Positions 34,501-45,910 of a DNA stretch of 64,000 nt are shown in pieces. Positions within the stretch are counted from its first letter, which is position 1, and every line of letters starts with the position of its first letter. The notes below the pieces were generated by a model. That model had not been told where the DNA came from and searched no databases. It saw nothing but the letters and a program-made list of their open reading frames with translations. The position numbers and the translations under genes were made by a program. Origin of the DNA: Anastrepha obliqua (taxonomy: Eukaryota; Arthropoda; Insecta; Diptera; Tephritidae); contig NC_072897.1 of NCBI RefSeq assembly GCF_027943255.1, positions 20,584,044-20,648,043 on the forward strand, in the 5' to 3' direction.

Positions 34501-34950
34501 TTTTTCTTGAGCGCTCAAACGAATTTCTTCAGCCATCAGTCTGGCTCTCAAGGTGTTCAAATTCTGATCAGATGAACGCAGCGATTCCCAAGCACTATGG
34601 AAATGATTGTATTCCGCCGGCAACGAAATTAAAATTTTTGTCATAATCATCGAGTCTGATATGGTTTCGCCCTTATTACAAAAATTCTGTACAATTTCCA
34701 TTAACTTCGACAAAAAAGTCGGAATATCATATTCTGTATCTTTTGCATAACTGTAATACTTCTGCAGCAAAAACAAAACACTCGCTGTTGATGTTTGCTC
34801 GTATACACTTTTGAGTGTATCCCACATACTCTTCGCACAAGCACAGTTAAGAATCTGCCTAAGCGGTTGTTTTCCCAATGCTGTACTTATTGTCCGGCGA
34901 GCTCTAGCATCAATTTTAGGCCAATTCTTTTGTTCTTGCTCACCTGTCCC
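31591..34950 (-). pseudogene. copia gag-pol polyprotein (inactive)
   Basis: Minus strand from 34950. Gag (ARARRTISTALGKQPLRQIL and TFLSKLMEIVQNFC) with zinc knuckle CFKCCSKEHFKRDC (about 34390). Protease WVLDSGATDHMS. Integrase with HNRW, CDGCILGKQHR, FADVCGPM, RTDNGLVF, and then YTP-stop-QNGG at about 33402. The RT is shortened: the part with the first catalytic Asp is missing, while SLYGLKEASRCWNKTF and VIYVDDGL (YVDD) remain. AVGSLMYLAVGTRPDIAFAV and RNase H (GYSDADYAGD, SLSPTEAEYIAA, VDNQSAIRLIKNPEFHKRTK) follow, ending at 31591. At least one stop, several frameshifts and an RT deletion. Confidence 0.85.
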
Positions 34951-35026
34951 AAGACTGAAGGACAGAAGGTCTAAAGAGAACGAAATAAAGTTGCCATGTA
35001 ACTAAAATATACAAATTATTTCAACA
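34951..35026 (-). repeat. Truncated 5' LTR of the minus-strand copia
   Basis: Matches the first 76 nt of the 3' LTR with one or two differences and then joins gag codons directly. The deletion removed the remaining LTR, PBS and gag start. Confidence 0.8.
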
Positions 35027-35347
35027 GTTTTGTTAAGGGAAAAAGCAAACAACAAATTTGACAAATTGAACAGTTGTTGCAGCAGTCTCTAGCTGAGATA
35101 AAATAAAGGACACTGGCCCTGTTAAAATTCGTTTAGGAATAGAATTCCATCAGGATCTAAACAGAAATAGCGTATTTCTAGGGCAATATAAATATACCAA
35201 GAAGAGTTTAACACGATTCGTTATGGAGCAGTGCAAGCCCATTCAAGCTCCAATGGAACTAAATTGAAGATTGGAGCAACCAGCAAGTGAAAACATAAGC
35301 GTAACTAAAGTCTATCCATATAAGAAAGTAATAGGTGCTCTGATGTA
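35027..35347 (+). pseudogene. Older plus-strand copia, continuation: integrase end and RT end
   Basis: Starts with LLREKANNKFDKL, the copia domain that follows the segment ending at 31315. It then jumps to the RT end (GQYKYTKKSLTRFVMEQCKP, then YPYKKVIGALMY at 35310-35347). The central RT is deleted. The mariner at 35348 cuts the GALMY motif, and the reading resumes at 36113. Confidence 0.75.
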
Positions 35348-36112
35348 CAAGGTGAAGTCCAAAATAAAAAAGACGGCCGTTATAAAAATGTTTCTAATGA
35401 CGCCATCGTTTTAATGAGGTAATGCGTTGGAAGTTACATAGCCAGCAAGCTTCCTTTCTAATTCCACTTGGTGACATTCGATTCGGTGGAAACAAAGTTA
35501 TTGCGTCTAAAGTGTCAGTATGTTTGTATCATCGGTACAAAAATGAGTTTCGAACAAAGATCTAACATCACATTTTGTTTAAAATCGGTAAAATGTTTAC
35601 CAAAACATTTGAATTGATGAAAAAAGGTTTATGACGATGATTGTCTATCTTGTGCCAGAGTTCATGATTGTTTAATACATTTCAGAGATGGTTGTGCGGA
35701 CATAAATGACAAACCTTCACTACATTTTAACTGGTGGTGCAACGTGGTGTTTCCAACATGAACGTAAAACTAAGTGTCAAAGTGCCGAATGGAAGTCCCC
35801 AGACGAGCCACCACCCAAAAAATCGCAGTATTTGCCTGATATGGCTCCTTGTGACTTCCATCTATTCAGAAAATTGCATTTGGCCATGAAAGAAAAACGT
35901 TTTGCATCCGTAGAGGCCATCCAAAAGGCTTGTACCGACATCCTCAAGGACATTCCGGTTAATGACCTGAAACACTCTTTCGACAAGCTTTTAGATCACA
36001 CAAAATAGGGCATCGAGGGGTGTGTTTTGAATATATAAACTTGCAGTTATCAGAACAAAGCTTTTGTCGTTTCTATTTTAACTCAGTCTTGTTTATTTTG
36101 GACTTCACCTTG
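35348..36112 (+). mobile_element. Internally deleted mariner in the copia RT
   Basis: Terminal repeats CAAGGTGAAGTCCAAAATAA at the left and its complement at the right, flanked by TA at 35346-35347 and 36113-36114. 765 bp, so about 500 bp is deleted. Transposase fragments: N-terminal helix-turn-helix pieces at 35540-35700 (SFEQRSNITFCLKSV), then KKSQYLPDMAPCDFHLFRKL (third catalytic Asp) and AIQKACTDILKDIP at 35815-35980. The first two catalytic blocks are missing. Confidence 0.9.
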
Positions 36113-36375
36113 TATTTATTTATTCACTGCGTCCTGACATTGCATTTGGGGTTAGGCACAACAACTTCGCACGAGCAACCAAAGTAAACAACAGAGAGCA
36201 GCAATTGCCTAAAATTGAAGTCAGCAATAATCCATAAAGAGGGCACATGCAAGTTCAACGTGACGTATGTATAATTTTAAGTTAAAGAAATAATTGTAAT
36301 TAATCTTAAGTTCGATTCAATTGAATAAAGATAAAAGCGGACGAGAGTCAGCCAGCTTTTTAAAAACGAAGTTTT
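36113..36375 (+). other. End of older copia, then 5' LTR of element D
   Basis: Copia RT resumes (LRPDIAFGV, 36128-36155). From about 36156 the sequence has CAACAACTTCGCACGAGCAA, which matches the 3' LTR remnant of element D (49459-49482) with one mismatch. Thus a 5' LTR begins near here and is cut at 36375 by the LINE. TATA-like and AATAAA signals at 36310-36335 fit an LTR. The exact LTR start is unknown. Confidence 0.5.
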
Positions 36376-36487
36376 GGTTGGTTGGTTGGTTAGAGTGGTG
36401 ATTCATTCAGAATCCAACTAGCGCTTCCGCACCATTTTGTTGCCACATCCTCGTTACCAAATTGTTTACCAGTTATTTACAGCAGGA

Positions 36488-39400
36488 CTATATCCAGTCT
36501 GTGCGGTTTAGGAACCTTATTAGGTTGTTGACTTCTAAGCCAGACAGCTGCTCGAGACTCTCGAACAGCGGTTTGTCCAGGGTTAACATTCTGTCCTTCC
36601 ATAGGGCAGGGCATTCACAGAGGAAATGGAAGATTGTTTCTTTTTCCCCCGGTTGTTTACAACTATGACAGTATGTGTTATGAGGGATGCCCATTTTGGC
36701 GGCTTGTTCTCCGATAGACCAAAAGCCAGTTATGACTGCCGTAAGTCTACAGGTGTCCCGTCGTTTCATGTTTATTAATGTCGACGATTGCTTGAGGTTG
36801 TAGGTGGGCCATAACGTTCTGCTGATTTTGCATTTCGTCTGGTCTCTCCATCTACAATCTGCAATTCGAAGGTATTTTAGGGAAATTGCATTCTTGACCG
36901 CACCTAGTGGAGTGAATACTGGTACTGCAAGAGCGCCGTTCATGGCAGATCCCCCTCTTGCCAGTTCATCAGCTTTTTCGTTACCTTCTATGTTCCGGTG
37001 TCCCGGGACCCAAATTAAGGTTACTCTGTGGTTTTCACTCAAGTTGGTGAGGCTACTCCTACTTTGCTCCACCACTTTAGAGGTTGTTATAGTCGCGTCC
37101 AGCGCCTGGATTGCAGCTTGGCTATCCAAAAGAATAGCGATATTGCCCTTGAAAGAAAAATCTGCGATTAGTAACCTACAGGCTTCCCCAATTGCTAGTA
37201 CTTCCGCTTGGAAGACGCTGCTGGTATTAGGGAGACGCACAGATTTTTCAGTTCCAAGTCTATGAGAATATATACCAGCTCCAACACCACAATCCATTTT
37301 ACTGCCATCTGTATAGACTGTGGTATCGAAGTTGTTTAGAGAGAATCCCTTATTCCATTCTTTTTTAGATGGAAAGAGTGTGGCAAAATTCCTATTGAAC
37401 GTTACCATGGGACGATGTAGTCAGTCCTCACCGAGGTTAACTGAGTTTGTCGCAATAATAGACTAGCGTGACCATAAGTTTTTTCTTTCCAGCGACCCGC
37501 TTCATTTAACCTAAATGCACTCATGGTTGCCGTCTTCTTTATATGTAGGTCTATTGGAATAACGTGTGTCAGAGCATTGAGAGCCTCCCTAGGACATGAT
37601 CTGATTGCACCGACCGTTATTGCACAGGCTGATCTTTGTATTTTGCCGAGTAATTTGGTATTGTACTCTCTCCCTAGAGCTTTCCACCAAACTACCGAAC
37701 CATACGATAGAATGGGTCGTATAACTGCCTTATACAGCCATAATGTATGCTTTGGTTGAAGACCCCATCTTCTTCCAAGCATACGTTTGCAGGCATATAA
37801 AGCAATTTCTGCTTTCCTTACCCGTTCTTCGACGTTTAACTTCCAGCTAAGTTTGGAGTCCAGAATTACTCCTAAGTACTTTGCACTGGTTGATAGTGAC
37901 AGAGTTTGTCCGTTGATGTTTGGTAGGGTGAAAGTTGGTACCTTATATCTGGTGGTAAAAAGCATAAGTTCTGTTTTACGCGGGTTTAAGCTTAGCCCAC
38001 ATCCTGTGGCCCAAGAGTTAAGCTCGCCTAACGCCCTTTGGATGATCCCACTGATCGTACTTGGACACAGTCCTGACACCATTAACACCACATCATCAGC
38101 GTACGCCACCACTTTTACCCCACCTCCGTCAAGTTTTGTTAAGATTTTGCTTATCACACATAGCCAAAGAAGTGGAGATAATACTCCCCCTTGTGGAGTG
38201 CCCCCGTGGACCTTCTTGGTTATGTTGATATTACCCATATTAGCTTTGATGATCCTGGTTTCTAGCATGGAGATGACCCAGTTACTAACGCAACTGCCCA
38301 CCTCCAGGTCTATCAACGCCCGTTGGATGGCATCTGTGCTAACATTGTTAAAGGCGCCTTCGGTATCCAGGAATGCCGCCATGGTATAATGTTTGCTCTC
38401 TAGAGAACCCTCTATTGTTCGGATTACCTCGTGAAGCGCTGTCTCCGTAGATTTGCCTTTAAGGTATGCGTGTTGTGCAGTTGATATACCAGAGCTCTCC
38501 AAAGAGCTTCTGAGGTGCATATCCAAAAGTCTTTCAAAGGTTTTTAACAGGAAAGACGAAAGACTGATTGGGCTGAAGTCCTTCGCTGATTCATGTCCTC
38601 TTCTCTGCTTTCTGCTTTTGGTATGAAGACGACCTTGACTAGTTTCCAGCTATCTGGAATATAGCCTAAGTTTAAACACGCTTTAAAAATCTCCTCTAGC
38701 CATGGTAGGGTACAGTCCAAGGTTTCCTGTAACATCTTTGGAATGATCCCATCTGGCCCCGGAGATTTAAAGGGTGAGAAAGATTTGATTGCCCATGGAA
38801 CTTTTTCTTTGGTAATAATTTCATTTGCAAGATGCTGTGGATTATATTGGCTCCGCCTAATGCTTCCCCTCTCACTTTCGTAAGCGCTGCATCCCGGAAA
38901 ATGCGTGTTTAGCAGAAGCTCTAGCGATTCTTCTGCTGTAGCAGTCCAAGTTCCATCCGGTTTCTTGACCCAAGAAGCCATTGAGTGGTCTTTGGAAAGA
39001 ACACGGCTGAGCCTAGCAGAATCCCTGGTGGATTCGATTGACGAACAAAATTCCCTCCAGCTCTCTTTTTTGGCGGCCCTGATTGCCTTCTTGTACTGTC
39101 TCCGACTTTCTCTGTACAATTCCCAATTTCCCGTCGAGTAGCTGAGGTTAAACGTTGATCTGGATTTTTCCCTTAGTTTTAAGAGCTCACTGCTCCACCA
39201 AGGAGGGTGAGTTTTTTTGCTAAATTTTATGGGGCAGGACGTTTTGTAGGCCCTACTAAATGCCTTTTCCAGTGTTATGACCCTACTCTCAAGGTTTTCC
39301 GTGAGAGTGATTTAAGGGATAGGAATCTCTCCTATCCTCTTGTTAACTGCATTTTTGAACCTCTTCCAGTTGGTTCTTAAAGGATTTCGATACGGTAGGG

Positions 39401-40090
39401 GTGGATCTACCTTAAGATCTAAATCGTAGAGGATCCCACTATGATCAGAAAAGGACCTTTTATTGGATACCCTCCAATTATCTACCCTTACTGAGCTATT
39501 TTCAGACAGTAGAGTAACATCAATCACTTCTTCCCATCCTCTGAAGTACTCCGTACTAGGAAAGGTGAAAGTGGGAGTGTTACCCCTGTTACATACCGAT
39601 AAATTAGTATTAATAATAAAATTATATAAAGACTCACCTCGGTCGTTTGTCTCAGAGCTTCCCCACAACGCATGCCTCGCGTTGGCGTCGCATCCGAGTA
39701 GCAGGATTTTGTTCCTGGCTCCTTCAAGCACAAGCCCACAAGCCTCCTCGGGCGGTGCTGGCCGATCATGTGCCATATAGATGGATGCAAGTGTAATGCT
39801 GACACCGTCAGCAGCTTCCACCTCAACGGCCGTCACATCCTGTGAACTGTATGATGGGATTAAAAATATGTTTAAGTGTTTTTTGGCTACAATACATGAT
39901 CTAGGATTACCTTGAGTACGCTTATAGTACAGATTGTAGTTTCTTCCCGGGAACCCCTTCACCTCGTTGCTCCGCACCCAGGGTTCCTGGATTAAGGCTA
40001 TGTCAACGTTCTCCTCCCCTAGGAGAACGGTTAGGTTGTCCGTTGCAGTTTGTGAGTGCTGCAGGTTAATTTGGACAACCCCATTTTTTA
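36488..40090 (-). pseudogene. LINE ORF2: endonuclease, RT and RNase H (few lesions)
   Basis: Minus strand. EN from about 40080 (NVDIALIQEPW, then LLLGCDANARHALWGSSETN and KRSFSDHSGILYDL) to a TAA at 39312-39314. The frame continues unchanged to about 38610, where a frameshift occurs. RT follows: HAYLKGKSTETALHEVIRT, AAFLDTEGAFNNV (motif A), GGTPQGGVLSPLLW (motif B) and VVAYADDVVLMVSG (YADD). A second frameshift at 37405 precedes RNase H (TTVYTDGSKMDCGVGAGIYS, LLDSQAAIQAL, LIWVPGHRNIEGNEKADELA). The C-terminus ends with a Cys/His motif (CHSCKQPGEKETIFHFLCEC). One stop and two frameshifts separate it from an intact reading frame; catalytic residues are conserved. Confidence 0.85.
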
Positions 40091-40276
40091 TTGGTTTGCT
40101 TCCGCAGGTTCGGCATCATTTAACTGCATGCCAATGAGCAGTTCGCTGGTGCCGTCGACCTCATCCTGCTCCTCCTCCGGATTCGCAGAACGGAATATCT
40201 TCAGCTGGGCCTTCCGTATGCCAAACCGAAGTTTATTTTCCACTTTTTGCAATGGTTCAAGGCTCTCTTCTGTGAT

Positions 40277-40919
40277 TTAAAGGAGGAATGACACGCTGTG
40301 CTTTTGCGGAGCCTCCGCTTTGATGATCGACCAATCGGCCATCGGCACTGAGCGGTTGTGAGCCTGGAGATAGGGAATTAACTGATTGGCTTCAAACTCC
40401 ATGTTTGGTTTGGTGTTCGTCCACCACCTTTTGACACCTTGCCTTGTCAGCCTCATCTTTGGGATGAGCTTTACCTTCGGTCTCGTTCTTACGAATCCTG
40501 CCAAGGATAGCGAGAGACCTCTGGTAGAGCTTATACCTTGATGGGCCTTTATTAGTGCGCTTTTGCCCCATGGCTTTAGCGGATGTTGTTGGTTCATTTA
40601 TGGTTGTTGGCGTACTGTGGCCCACAGCTTTGCCCTCAACTGTTTCTTGGCTGGAGGCCAAGAGCTCATCCTCTGAGGGTGACCCCGTCATCCTCAGTTC
40701 GTCCTTGCTTGTACGTCTTGTCCAATTGTCTGACTGTTTTTTAAGTGCGTCCGTCCCTTCCTCCTGTCCGTCTGTTTGCTTGTCTTGTAGTTCTGTCCGC
40801 GTGTTTGGTTTTTTATCAGTCCGTGCTGTCGATGCGTCGGTATGTTTTCCCGTCATTTTGTCCGTTTGTTCCGTGTTTGTTTTCCCGTCATCCGAATTTT
40901 TAAGTTTTTGTGGTTTCAT
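40277..40919 (-). pseudogene. LINE ORF1 (RNA-binding protein)
   Basis: The minus-strand frame starts MKPQKLKNSDDGKTNTEQTD, very rich in Thr, Lys, Asp and Gln with repeated TDKMTG/TDKKPN-like words, to 40392. The overlapping frame 40597-40277 continues with FEANQLIPYLQAHNRSVPMA and ADWSIIKAEA, a conserved ORF1 end. So one frameshift is near 40430. No CCHC knuckle is visible. ORF1 proteins of this LINE group bind the element RNA; the assignment is by position. Confidence 0.6.
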
Positions 40920-41328
40920 TTCATCTGGTTCGTACGGTCACCTGCCCCGCCAAGGGAGCTGCGCATGTCGCCATGCGCGGTGACCAAAGAGGATAAAGGG
41001 GAAATATCCGGTCGACCATGGCAGCGCCCCATACCATGGCAAGGCCACCGTTACAACCTGAGGCGGCCTGATATCAGGAGGGCTCCGTACGAAGACAGCC
41101 TTATTTAGTCCCCCGGCTGCCAAACCCACCCAATAGGCACGGGCCGCATCACACCTTGGGTTGAGGGAGTTTTTTTAACGAAGTTTACGTCTTCGACCTG
41201 TGTGGTTCGCGGGAGATCTGCTCTCCTACCTTCCATATCTGGGAGGCGTTCCCCTATCCACCACCTAGGGACGCGCCCTATAGGGATAACAGGTTCCCCC
41301 AACGAAGTTTTACAAATGAAACTTTAAC

Positions 41329-41346
41329 TGGCGCCCGAGCAGGGAC
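41329..41346 (+). other. Primer-binding site of element D (tRNA-Lys type)
   Basis: TGGCGCCCGAGCAGGGAC directly after the LTR end TTTAAC. It differs at one position from the well-known tRNA-Lys-type retroviral site. Fixes element D as plus strand. Confidence 0.85.
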
Positions 41347-41990
41347 CGGTTTAAAAGTTCGCGATTAAATAGTGCTGAAAGTGTTGTGCGAAAAAAAATC
41401 CGAATTCATCTCCGGGAAGTGCATAGAGTACAGATAGTATTGAAAATATTATTATTAATAATAAGAATTACATTATATATTATATAATTAAAAAGTACAG
41501 AAAATTATTGAAAAAGTCTAACCGAGGAAAAAATGAAAAGTTAATTGAGTTATTGAATTTATCTGGAAAAGCAAAGTGAATTAAAAAGAAAATAAGTGGA
41601 AAATTTAATCCTCAACAGCTTACTTAAAAATAGTGAAGTAAAATTGTAACCAAAAAAAATCGAAGATAGGAGAACTTATTAATATAGGAATATTTATTTA
41701 CAATAATAAAAATATTGGGCTTGTACAGCTAATAAAATTCAAGCTGCGATTCACCACCTTCTGGAGGACTTTCTAGCTTATAACGAAGAACATTCTCTGC
41801 GATTCACCACCGAAGGGAACCTCCAGAGAATTATAAGAAAAAGTATATATAAATATCTGACTTATACAGCCAATGAAATAATATAATTCGAAGCTGCGGT
41901 TCACCACCTTCAGGGGGACCCTCCAGCTTATAACAACGAACATTCTCTGCGGTTCAGAGAATTATAAAAAAAAATATAAATAAAATAAAA
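41347..41990 (+). other. Leader of element D with duplicated block
   Basis: AT-rich leader. Two related blocks (41740-41850 and 41891-41970) each contain GCTGCGNTTCACCACCTTC, then CTTATAACNAACATTCTCTG, ending in CAGAGAATTATAA. GGTTCACC/GGGAACC words inside could pair. No ORF. Gag, expected next, is deleted. Confidence 0.55.
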
Positions 41991-41999
41991 ATTATTATA

Positions 42000-44244
42000 T
42001 TTTACGCGTCAGGACTAAAGAAATACAGAATTGTTATAGACCACAGGAAATTGAATACTTTGACAATAGCAGATAAATACCCCATGCAGAAATCAACGAG
42101 GTAAATATTTTTCTGTCCTTGACTTGAGAAGTGGCTTCCATCAGATTCCCTCGACAGATTCTCTGACATCGCGACGGTGGCCTTTTGGCCAACAAAGGTA
42201 AATATGAATTCGCGCGTTTTACTTTCGGACTGAAAAACGCTCCAGCAATCTTTCAAAGAACGCTAGATGACAGTAAGAGACCATATAGAGAAAAATTTGT
42301 TATGTTTACATTGATGGCATTATAGTTTTCAGCAAAGACGAACAAAGCCACCTTCAGAATGTAGATAAGATTTTCCACGCGCAAAAAAGCAAATGTGAGT
42401 TTTTCAAGAAAGAAGTGCAATTTCTAAGTTTCATTGTCTCTCCCACAGGAACAAAACCCAATGCGAGTGTAAAGGCAATTCAGGAATTCCCCTGCCCAAA
42501 AACTTTGAAAGACTTAAGACCTTTCTTTGGCCTATCTGGCTATTATGGACGCTTCATCAGAGATTATGCTAAGCTAGCAAAACCCCTGACCACGCTTTTG
42601 AGAGGGGAAGATGGACACGTGTCCCAAAATTCATAGAGCAAAAGCCAGTTGGGTTCGATAATAACTCCATGACTGTCAATAATATCAAATTCGCGGTGAC
42701 ATCTAAAGGAGTAGTTCTATCATATCCCGATTTCAAACTATGCCCTGGGTGCCGTACTTGAGCAATCTGAAAAACTTATAACATTCATATCCAGATCACT
42801 CAATAAAATAACGAAAAATTATGCGGCAAATGAAAAAGAAATGCCGGTAATAATTGGGCTCTCCCCTCCTTAAGAAACTACCTACTATATATGGATCCGC
42901 CAAAGTTGTAATCTTCACAGATCACCAACCACTCAACTTTGCACTAAGTAACAAAAGCCACAATGGAAAAATTAAAAGGAGGTAGTTCATCTTCGAGGAA
43001 TAAAACTACAAGATGAAGTATAAGCCCGGCAGAAAAAACTTCGTCCCAGAAGCATTATCCAGACCCCCACAAACTAATATTAATACACTTACAACTGCAG
43101 ATCATAGCAACGAAAGCTCCTCTCACCTTCTTATTCCTGCCACTGAAGACCCCATAAATACTTTCAAGAACCTACTATTCCTTATGATTGGGGACGAAGA
43201 CAGCTGTACGTTCCAGCTACCATTTCCAAGTTTTCACATTCTGACCAAGACATCATAGACATTTTTAAAAGGACTGTACACCAGAAAGTCTGATGGGCAA
43301 AATCCCAGAGATATTCCCATTCCACTTTAGTAATATTAAAATTCATTATACTCAAACCGTTTTTAAAGATGTCACATCAGATACTACACAGGAACAAATT
43401 ATCATCCAAGAGCATCAGCGAGCTCATAGAAATAGCGGTGAAAATAAAGCCCAAACTCTACTTCCCTTGAATGCATGCGAAAATTGAACAGTTCGTAAAA
43501 ATATGTTCAACTTGTCGTGCACAGCAATATGATGGACATCTAAAAAAAACGCAGATTCAGCCGACCCCACTCCACAACCCCTAGGCGAAATAGTTCATAT
43601 CCACATAAGTATATTCCACGAAAAAAAAAATAATTCTTACCGCCATTGGCACATTTTCTAAATATGCCCCGGTGAAAGTAATACCTTCCAGAGCAATCAG
43701 AGCAAAATTTGCAATAATTGACAACGAAAAATCTCTTAACTCCGCTTCAATCTCATCCTTACTCAGAGCTCAAATGTCCATTGACCTTTGCACCACACCG
43801 CCTTACCGTAGCACAAGTAATGGACAAGTATAAAGATTTCACAGTACACTTTCCGAAATCATGAGATGCCTGAAAGCAAATCAAACGGCGACAACATTTG
43901 AAGAACTTCTATTCAAATCAGTACAAAAACACAATTCTATACCAATAGACACATTTTTTGGAAATAAGGTTTATACAGTAAGGTCACAACAGTTAGAACA
44001 ACAAAGACGGGATAACATTGTCTTACTTAAGAAAAAGCAAGAACTAGATCTCACATACCATAACAAAAATATACCTGAAAAAAAGAACTTCTCACCCGGA
44101 GAAGTCATTTACGTTAAAATAAATAAAAGATTAGGTTCCAAGTTAACTCTAAAGTATAAAAAGGAGACGGTTTCCGAAAATCATAGGACAACGGTTAAAA
44201 CAGTATCGGGACGAACAATTCACAAGTCTCTACTAAAAAATTAA
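42000..44244 (+). pseudogene. Element D pol: RT, RNase H, integrase (decayed)
   Basis: RT in pieces from 42010 (RIVIDHRKLNTLTIADKYP), then FARFTFGLKNAPAIFQR near 42215. The catalytic YxDD has decayed to YIDGI near 42300. The connection (PCPKTLKDLRPFFGLSGYYG) is at 42490-42560. RNase H at 42730-42960 (ITFISRSLNK). Tether at 43013-43250 (YKPGRKNFVPEALSRPP, PINTFKNLLF). Integrase 43290-44240: CSTCRAQQYDG, an IDNEKSL-type second Asp, a STSNGQV segment near 43815 with a stop just after it, then a well-kept C-terminal domain (FSPGEVIYVKINKRLGSKL) ending at KSLLKN. Protease is absent. Confidence 0.75.
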
Positions 44245-44522
44245 ATATTTTTCTCCCCTTTTTCTTTAGGTAAAAAAGGACCAATACACATTTTTTATCC
44301 TTTGTCTTATTATTACAAGTTCCTCCTGGGATGTACAATACAAATTTTAGACTAGGACAACGGTTAAAACAGTATTGGGACGAACAATTCACAAGTCTCT
44401 ACTAAAAAATTAAATATTTTTCTCCCCTTTTCCTTTAGGTAAAAAAGGACCAATACACATTTTTTATCCTTTGTATTATTATTACAAGTTCCTCCTGGGA
44501 TGTACAAATTTTAGACTATAGC
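44185..44522 (+). repeat. 169-bp tandem duplication at the pol/env junction of element D
   Basis: Unit 1 starts AGGACAACGGTTAAAACAGT at 44185, unit 2 at 44354. They differ by a few substitutions and a 5-bp indel. Each unit contains the last codons of pol and CCCTTTTYCTTTAGGTAAAAAAGG, a pyrimidine tract plus AG, so the likely env splice acceptor is present twice. Confidence 0.9.
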
Positions 44523-45801
44523 AAATCCCAGCTAGTAAAGATAGATAATGGACAAGCGAAAAAACAGGACGGTACATTTAGATTTATTCATCTCATTGAC
44601 AGAGTGATATACAAACAATTTTTGTCAGAGACATATAACGAGATGACTAACCAAATCCCTAACGATCACTTCCTATATCCCATCCTAAAACATGAAACCA
44701 TCCACACCTTTAAAATCCTAAACGCCCTAAAACCTTCCAGATCCAATAAAATAAAAAGACCAATTGATATTATATATTGGGAACGGCTTGGAAATGCATA
44801 GCTGGATCTCCCGATCATGAAGATCTTAATATAATGAAAAATAATTTGAATGCAAATAGTAACAACCAGTAGAGGTTAACAAATTATTCGAGAAGCGAAT
44901 AAATAATATAACCCATTTAATAAACAAGATGCTAAATACGATTAAAAAAGACGAAGACACTATAACGGAAATAATAATAGATTTGCAAAATAAAATTTAA
45001 TTGATTAAAGAAGAACTAATAAACATTAGGTATGCATCCAATGGGCAGAAGAAAATATTTGAAACTCTTTAATATTAAGTAAAGAAGACTAACAATTTTC
45101 AATTAAATAACTATTTAAAAGGAGAAAATGTACGTTTTAAAAGTTCCGCAGAAGCACTAGAACTTTCTAAAGTAAATGTATTAAGCAATGAAACGAAAAT
45201 TTTATATATGGTATAAATACCTCTAACACTATAATGTTATAGCAATTTAAAAAGAAACTAATTTAATAGATTTAACTAAAGACTTATGTGTAACTAGGAT
45301 TATTTAAAGTCTAAAATAAATTTTTTCAATAACAAATGGCCCTCACGTTCCTATGTTGGAAAATATAAAATAGGAGTAATATTGAAATAATTAATGGCAC
45401 ACATATAATAGTATTCAATTATTCAACTATAAAAATAAATAGTCAACAATTCAGCAATATTGAAGCAAGACCGATCGAAACCAACCCCGCAATACTTCAA
45501 CCAATCCCACTAGAAAAAAACCACATAGAGCTCCTTTCCTTAGAATCATTTAAAGATCTACTCATCAAAAATGCAGACCAAATCAATTCTATTAAAAAGG
45601 CTACATTCTCTGTTGGAAGCCTAACAATGGCAGCAATTACAACAATCATGATAATTCTATTTTTCCTAAGTAAACGTTCCATAAAAATCCAATACGTGGA
45701 AAAGGAAATAATAAAGCCATTGCAAACCAGAACGAACCAGGAAGTCAGGGTATCTACCAAGCACTACCAGTCATATTCCAACATATCGCACTTGTTACGT
45801 T
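44500..45801 (+). pseudogene. Element D env-like gene (decayed)
   Basis: Start region reads LDYSKSQLVKIDNGQAKKQD and LIDRVIYKQFLSETYNEM, then KPSRSNKIKRPIDI, where a basic cleavage-type site and fusion-peptide-like stretch are expected. A frameshift at about 44780 leads to WKCIAGSPDHEDLNI, a motif found after the cleavage site in gypsy-group Env proteins. The middle is full of stops (44870-45470). The C-terminal part is open again at about 45480-45801, with a membrane segment (AAITTIMIILFFLSKRSI) and a short cytoplasmic tail that runs into the inverted-repeat element at 45781. Env of this group mediates membrane fusion in insects; this copy cannot. Confidence 0.7.
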
Positions 45802-45910
45802 AAAGCGTAACAACTCAAAATCTGAACATTTTCAGTAGAGACGAAAAACTTTTTCCGTAAATATTAATAATATAGGTATTCTTCTTCTTCTTAATTGGCG
45901 CTATAACCGC

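Larger units (their letters stand above)
31316..35026 (-). mobile_element. Minus-strand copia element inserted in the older copia
   Basis: The 3' LTR is at about 31316-31515 and a truncated 5' LTR at 34951-35026. Both begin TGTTGAAATAATTTGTATAT on the minus strand. A polypurine tract (AAAAGTGGGAG) precedes the 3' LTR at 31516-31526. Host copia coding sequence stops at 31315 and resumes at 35027 with GTTTTG, and a near match (GTTTG) is found at the left edge, the probable 5-bp target duplication. The rest of the 5' LTR, the PBS and the gag N-terminus are deleted. Confidence 0.85.
36376..41300 (-). mobile_element. RNase H-bearing LINE (LOA/I-like) in the 5' LTR of element D
   Basis: Full-length minus-strand LINE of 4925 bp. 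Target duplication AACGAAGTTTT at 36365-36375 and 41301-41311. The 3' tail on the minus strand is a (AACC) repeat of four units. 5' UTR about 40920-41300, ORF1 40919-40277, ORF2 about 40090-36488 with EN, RT and RNase H. Only a few lesions break ORF2, so it is fairly young. The RNase H and the style of the RT point to the LOA/I group rather than jockey. Confidence 0.85.

Noticed and set aside
41301..41328. Element D starting at 41301 without an LTR
   Set aside because: The 11-bp duplication AACGAAGTTTT at 36365 shows that the LINE at 36376-41300 split an LTR whose other part is left of it.
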